Positions 7,138 to 9,503 of a stretch of DNA of 9,503 nt are shown piece by piece (position 1 is the first letter of the stretch; each line of letters starts with the position of its first letter). This DNA is from Candidatus Omnitrophota bacterium (GTDB lineage: Bacteria > Omnitrophota > Gorgyraeia > Aquiviventales > Aquiviventaceae), in contig JACQRA010000099.1 of NCBI GenBank assembly GCA_016206725.1, positions 1 to 9,503 of the forward strand, read 5' to 3'. The notes under the pieces were generated by a model, which made no database searches, was not told where the DNA came from, and worked only from the letters and a program-made list of their open reading frames with translations. The position numbers were made by a program, and so were the translations under genes.

Positions 7138-7172
7138 CTTCCCACTTCCCCCTTCTCCCTTCTCCCTTCCCC
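7138..7172. repeat. Homopurine/homopyrimidine tract with AGAAGGG repeats
   Basis: Between the DUF2203 gene and the channel gene, the plus strand is almost pure pyrimidine, with an unbroken run at 7145-7172. It contains the 7-base unit CCCTTCT at 7150-7156 and 7157-7163, then a partial third copy (AGAAGGG on the coding strand). It supplies several Shine-Dalgarno-like GGAG/GGAAG strings upstream of the channel start and could slip or form triplex DNA. No promoter is evident in it. Confidence 0.6.
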
Positions 7173-7177
7173 ATTCC

Positions 7178-7597
7178 TCAGAGGGGTTGGCGGTCGGCGT
7201 AGCCGGTGTCAAGGGAATGCCAAAACCGGATGGTCTCTTCCCCGAGCTTCCAGCAGAGAAACGCCGGCTCTCCCTCGCGGAGGGTATAGAAATCCACCAA
7301 GCCTATGGTGAGGTCTTTCAAGATGCAGTCCATCGCTTCGAGCTGTTGGAGCGCGGAATGAAACGCTTCGATGAGCTGCAACTGATGGCGGGTAAGCGAT
7401 TCGATTTGCTGGCGGATGTCCCGAAGGGGATAGCCGTTTCCTGCGGAGAGTTTATTGACGGAGGCATCGAGCTGTTCGTTCGTCTTGAGGATCGAGCCGT
7501 GCAATCCTTGGAGCTGTGTGATGAGGGGACGAACGCGAGGCAGGAGCGCATCCGCCTCGTCAACCGTGAAAACCTTGGGAGGTTGCTCGGAAGGCAA
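7178..7597 (-). CDS. DUF2203 family protein (139 aa)
   Basis: Conserved bacterial protein of unknown function, recognised by the family pattern: an N-terminal FTVDEADALLPRVRPLI (10-26), a long helical coiled-coil-like middle (27-93), and a C-terminal signature with GLVDF (99-103), FLCWKLGE (113-120) and FWHSLDTGYADRQPL (125-139). No signal peptide or membrane segment is seen. The length of about 140 is usual. The only possible start after the in-frame upstream stop is TTG 7597, two bases past the TAG of the Fe-S carrier gene. No clear Shine-Dalgarno is present, so translation probably depends on coupling. Conserved C, W, H and D residues near the end look like a site, but no activity is known to me. 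It may share the transcript started at the erpA promoter. Confidence 0.85.
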   Translation of the reverse strand: MPSEQPPKVFTVDEADALLPRVRPLITQLQGLHGSILKTNEQLDASVNKLSAGNGYPLRDIRQQIESLTRHQLQLIEAFHSALQQLEAMDCILKDLTIGLVDFYTLREGEPAFLCWKLGEETIRFWHSLDTGYADRQPL

Positions 7598-7599
7598 CT

Positions 7600-7926
7600 C
7601 TACACGCTAAAGGACGAGCCACACCCGCACGACTTCTTGGCCAACGGATTGTTGAATTCAAAGCCGCCGCCGACCAAACCGCTCTTGAAATCAATCGTCG
7701 TGCCGTCGAGATACAGGTGGCTCTTCGCGTCAACCAGAATCTTCAACCCGTCCTGCTCAAAGACGCTGTCGTACTGCTTCGGGGTCGCCTCATCCACGAG
7801 CATCTGATAGCTGAAGCCGGAACAGCCGCCGCCTTTGACCCCGAGGCGCAGGGCGAGATTCGGTTTCTGCTCTTTGGACATGAGCCGCCTGACTTCCTCA
7901 GCCGCCGTCGGTGTTAACGTAATCAT
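7600..7926 (-). CDS. erpA: A-type iron-sulfur carrier, ErpA/IscA/HesB family (108 aa)
   Basis: Carrier that binds an Fe-S cluster on three conserved cysteines and passes it to apo-proteins in the cytoplasm. The cysteines are C35 in KGGGCSGFSY and C100 and C102 in the C-terminal SCGCGSSF. FKSGLVGGGFEFNNP (80-94) before them is the classic family block. The length is typical. The ATG at 7926 is chosen because a near-perfect GGAGGAG precedes it and the family starts at this point (ITLTPTAAEEV); the frame extends to a TTG at 7953, but those residues are not needed. A sigma-70-like promoter lies about 40 bases upstream. The gene follows mutY and the Nudix gene, and MutY needs a 4Fe-4S cluster, though the link is only suggestive. 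The symbol is by family; IscA- or SufA-like naming is equally possible. Confidence 0.92.
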   Translation of the reverse strand: MITLTPTAAEEVRRLMSKEQKPNLALRLGVKGGGCSGFSYQMLVDEATPKQYDSVFEQDGLKILVDAKSHLYLDGTTIDFKSGLVGGGFEFNNPLAKKSCGCGSSFSV

Positions 7927-7931
7927 CGCAT

Positions 7932-7938
7932 CTCCTCC
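7932..7938 (-). promoter_or_regulatory. Strong Shine-Dalgarno of the Fe-S carrier gene
   Basis: GGAGGAG on the minus strand, with its GGAGG core 7 bases before ATG 7926. It is the best ribosome binding site in the window and fixes the start. Confidence 0.8.
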
Positions 7939-7960
7939 GGTTAATAACTTCAACTCTTCT

Positions 7961-8449
7961 TTAAATTATAGCACGACGTCGACGACGAGACAACTGCGAT
8001 TTCCCTTGTCCCTCGCCGGCGCTCGGGATTCCTCGGCGAGGGATCCCGAGATTATTGCCGAGGGAGAGGCGGGCGATCAAGGCGAGATCGGCCGGGGGGA
8101 AGCGATAGCGCCAAAGCCGCTCCGCCCTCACCCACCGAATCGCTTGAGTCCCTAATGGCCGTGGTTGTCCGCGCGCCAGTCGACAACGAAAAACTCGAAA
8201 TGAAATCAGGCGATCGATGTACTGATGTCGAATCCGCCCGAATGGCTGGAGGTTGCGCACGACCACCCCCAGCTCCTCCCGAAGCTCTCGGCGAAGGCAT
8301 GCCTCCCACGACTCCCTCGCCTCTTTCTTACCCCCAGGAAATTCCCAGTAGCCGCCGAAATGATCATTCGGGCGGCGCCGGCAGATGAGGTAACGACCCG
8401 CTCGCGTGATCACGGCCATGGCGACCCGCACCTGAGGCTTACTTGACAT
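7961..8449 (-). CDS. Nudix hydrolase, MutT type (162 aa)
   Basis: Pyrophosphohydrolase of the MutT group, expected to clean oxidised nucleotides such as 8-oxo-dGTP from the pool. The Nudix box is perfect: G40, E46, then REL at 54-56, E58, E59, G61 and V62. It is preceded by RRRPNDHFGGYWEFPGG, typical of MutT. At the position of E. coli MutT N119 (FPPAN) there is D121 in FPPAD, as in many homologues, so the exact substrate is open. The ATG at 8449 overlaps the mutY stop by 11 bases; an upstream extension to 8482 lies in mutY and is not needed. Normal MutT proteins end near residue 130. Here about 32 extra Gly/Pro/Arg-rich residues follow, ending in five arginines, encoded by a palindromic element and by the next gene's promoter. 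Confidence 0.9.
   Translation of the reverse strand: MSSKPQVRVAMAVITRAGRYLICRRRPNDHFGGYWEFPGGKKEARESWEACLRRELREELGVVVRNLQPFGRIRHQYIDRLISFRVFRCRLARGQPRPLGTQAIRWVRAERLWRYRFPPADLALIARLSLGNNLGIPRRGIPSAGEGQGKSQLSRRRRRAII
7965..7993 (-). promoter_or_regulatory. Sigma-70-type promoter for the Fe-S carrier gene
   Basis: On the minus strand there is a perfect -10 TATAAT (7970-7965), a 17-base spacer and a -35 TTGTCT (7993-7988, 4 of 6 matches). Transcription would start near 7958, giving a leader of about 30 bases with the strong GGAGGAG. The promoter lies within the last codons of the Nudix gene, whose spacer codons CGT/CGA give the terminal Arg run. It makes the Fe-S carrier and genes downstream at least partly independent of mutY. 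Confidence 0.65.
8009..8063. repeat. Multiply self-complementary hairpin element in the Nudix 3' end
   Basis: Arms 8022-8034 and 8038-8050 pair over 13 positions (one G-T pair) around a 3-base loop, starting with CTCGGGAT against ATCCCGAG. Alternative pairings exist: 8009-8017 with 8035-8043 (9 of 9), and 8031-8037 with 8057-8063 (7 of 7). No T-run follows on either strand, so it is not a classical terminator. It resembles a REP-like or other small palindromic repeat read through in frame, giving LGIPRRGIPS in the protein. Confidence 0.6.
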
Positions 8450-9107
8450 AGGGGTAGCTCGCGCACGTGCGACGCAACGCACAGACCCGACACTGAGGTT
8501 TCCGTGCCGTGCAGATCAACGCGCCAAAATCCATCATCGCCTGATTGATCGTGTAGCCTTGTCCTTTGGGAATCACGGTGGCGGCCAACCCCCAGAGACG
8601 ACGTCGCGTCGTCCCGCGTTTGAGGGGCGTTCGAACGCCGAAATAGCGCGAGAGCAGACGCGCCACATTCGTATCGAGAATAGGGGCGTCTTGCTTGAAG
8701 GCGAAGCTGAGCACCGCCCCGGCGGTGTACCGGCCGATGCCGTCCATCGCCACCAGCCCGTCATACGAATCCGGAATCGAACCGCCGTGCCGCTGGACGA
8801 CCTGCTTAGCGATGTTGCGCAGCCGAATCGGCCGGATGTTATACCCCAGCGGATACCAGAGCTTGCGCACCTCACGCGGTCGCGCCTTCGCCAACTCTTT
8901 CACGGTGGGATAGCGCTTCAGGAATTCGTGATACTTGGGGATCACGCGATCCACCTGGGTCTGCTGGAGCATGATCTCAGAGACCAGAATCTTGTAGGGA
9001 TCGCGCGTCGCTCTCCATGGAAGCGGTCGCTGGTAGCGCGCGTACCATCGCAACACCTGCCGTTGGAAGACGCGAATGGCTCTCGGTATGCTTAAGGAAG
9101 CTGGCAT
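8439..9107 (-). CDS. mutY: Short A/G-specific adenine glycosylase, MutY-like (222 aa)
   Basis: HhH-GPD DNA glycosylase that would remove adenine mispaired with guanine or 8-oxoguanine. The catalytic glutamate is E44 in SEIMLQQTQV, the intercalating tyrosine is Y89 in LGYN, the helix-hairpin-helix is MDGIGRYTAGAV (121-132), and the catalytic aspartate is D145 in ILDTNV. The 4Fe-4S ligands are C199, C206, C209 and C215 (spacing 6, 2, 5). The protein stops a few residues after the cluster, while E. coli MutY (350 residues) has a further MutT-like domain that reads 8-oxoguanine. The start is ATG 9107, with no clear Shine-Dalgarno. A Nudix hydrolase gene overlaps its end. Because the recognition domain is absent, A:G versus T:G or U:G specificity (MIG-like enzymes are also short) is not settled. 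Confidence 0.88.
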   Translation of the reverse strand: MPASLSIPRAIRVFQRQVLRWYARYQRPLPWRATRDPYKILVSEIMLQQTQVDRVIPKYHEFLKRYPTVKELAKARPREVRKLWYPLGYNIRPIRLRNIAKQVVQRHGGSIPDSYDGLVAMDGIGRYTAGAVLSFAFKQDAPILDTNVARLLSRYFGVRTPLKRGTTRRRLWGLAATVIPKGQGYTINQAMMDFGALICTARKPQCRVCALRRTCASYPYVK

Positions 9108-9138
9108 CGCTGGTGTCGTATAGTGTAGAATACCGCCG
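9108..9138. promoter_or_regulatory. Divergent 31-base spacer between mutY and the reductase gene
   Basis: For mutY, a weak promoter can be drawn on the minus strand: TTGCGC (9150-9145), 17 bases, TACACT (9127-9122). For the plus-strand gene, TAGAAT at 9126-9131 could be a -10 that would give an almost leaderless mRNA, but no -35 is visible. Neither start has a good ribosome binding site. The spacer is AT-richer than its surroundings, which fits a promoter region. Confidence 0.3.
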
Positions 9139-9503
9139 ATGGCTGCGCAAACGTATCAAACGGTCGTCGATCGCATTGACATTCTCTCGTACAACGTCCG
9201 CTGTTTTCGGCTGCGATTGACCGAGCCAAAACACCTTCCCTTTGAAGCGGGGCAGTTCGTGATCGTCCATGTGCCGACGAAGGGCCTGCCGGCCACGACG
9301 CGCGCGGCGAAGACCGGCGAGAGTATCCTTAAACGCGCCTACTCGATCGCCTCACCGCCCCATGAAGCAGGGGTCGTGGAAATCTGCCTCCAGCATGTTG
9401 ACGGCGGAGCCGCCTCCACGTTTTTCTGGCAGCTTAAACAAGGCTCAGTGGTGACCCTCTCAGGCCCGCATGGACGGTTCGTCCTCAAGCAGCCGTTGAA
9501 TTA
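9139..9503 (+). CDS. Ferredoxin-NADP reductase-like flavoprotein, N-terminal part (3' end outside window)
   Basis: An open frame runs from ATG 9139 to the window edge, giving 121 residues without a stop. The product begins MAAQTYQTVVDRIDILSYNV and carries the FAD-binding beta-barrel of the FNR superfamily. FEAGQFVIVHVP (35-46) is followed by the flavin-binding RAYSIASPP (66-74, the RxYS motif), VVEICLQHVDGGAASTFFW (79-97, which contributes to the flavin phosphate site) and LSGPHGRFVL (107-116). The NAD(P)-binding domain would follow beyond the window. Such proteins pass electrons between NAD(P)H and ferredoxin, a flavodoxin or an oxygenase partner. The substrate cannot be determined from this half. 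A link to the [2Fe-2S] ferredoxin 8 kb away is possible but unsupported. Residues 48-63 form an insert before the RxYS motif. The start is not backed by a Shine-Dalgarno. Confidence 0.87.
   Translation, partial: MAAQTYQTVVDRIDILSYNVRCFRLRLTEPKHLPFEAGQFVIVHVPTKGLPATTRAAKTGESILKRAYSIASPPHEAGVVEICLQHVDGGAASTFFWQLKQGSVVTLSGPHGRFVLKQPLN

Noticed and set aside
7207..7212. Perfect -35 box TTGACA on the minus strand at the end of the DUF2203 gene
   Set aside because: At 16-18 bases downstream there is only C-rich sequence and no -10-like hexamer; the bases are explained by the codons for LDTGYAD.
6257..7807. 516-codon open frame on the plus strand antisense to the channel, DUF2203 and part of the Fe-S carrier
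   Set aside because: It lies opposite three well-recognised genes. Its product is His/Asp/Gln-rich without any family motif, as expected for the complement of GC-rich coding DNA.
8022..8050. Hairpin considered as a Rho-independent terminator of the Nudix gene
   Set aside because: No T-run follows the stem on either strand and the hairpin lies inside the coding region upstream of the stop.
8559..9095. 178-codon plus-strand frame opposite mutY
   Set aside because: Shadow of mutY; the minus-strand product carries all catalytic and Fe-S residues.

Overview
The window reads as ordinary bacterial chromosome with moderately high GC, dense gene packing and no phage, IS, CRISPR, tRNA or rRNA signal. 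The gene set and protein style suggest a Nitrospira-like or related Gram-negative lineage (Nitrospirota, NC10 and deltaproteobacterial groups are the candidates). That is an impression from family resemblance, not a placement. There is no stretch above 300 bases without a gene.

Layout. The left end holds the 3' part of a plus-strand cstA (peptide/carbon-starvation transporter). Everything from about 9107 down to 919 is on the minus strand, in this transcription order: mutY-like adenine glycosylase, overlapping MutT-type Nudix hydrolase, A-type Fe-S carrier (ErpA/IscA-like) with its own good promoter, DUF2203 protein, MscS-family channel, membrane-anchored OtsA, OtsB, DUF5752-like protein, TreT-type trehalose synthase and a thioredoxin-like [2Fe-2S] ferredoxin. 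The ferredoxin runs tail to tail into cstA with a 98-base overlap. At the right edge a plus-strand ferredoxin-NADP-reductase-like gene starts only 31 bases from mutY and leaves the window.

Functional units. Positions 919-7129 form a tight osmotic-stress/trehalose cluster. The channel would vent solute on hypo-osmotic shock, OtsA and OtsB make trehalose via trehalose-6-phosphate, and TreT can make (or reversibly split) trehalose directly from an NDP-glucose and glucose. Gaps between these genes are 0-19 bases or overlaps, so one transcript is likely. Positions 7961-9107 form an oxidised-guanine repair pair (MutY plus MutT), followed by Fe-S maturation; MutY itself needs a 4Fe-4S cluster.

Most notable: the trehalose-6-phosphate synthase is not a plain soluble OtsA. 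About 270 extra N-terminal residues look like a receptor: TM helix, about 140-residue periplasmic segment, second TM helix, HAMP-like segment and coiled coil, then a full GT20 domain. This looks like a one-piece transmembrane sensor with a trehalose-6-phosphate synthase as output, beside a mechanosensitive channel. The DUF5752-like protein in the same operon is visibly an internal duplication of a roughly 95-residue module. The Nudix gene ends in an odd basic tail encoded by a multiply self-complementary element and by the erpA promoter.
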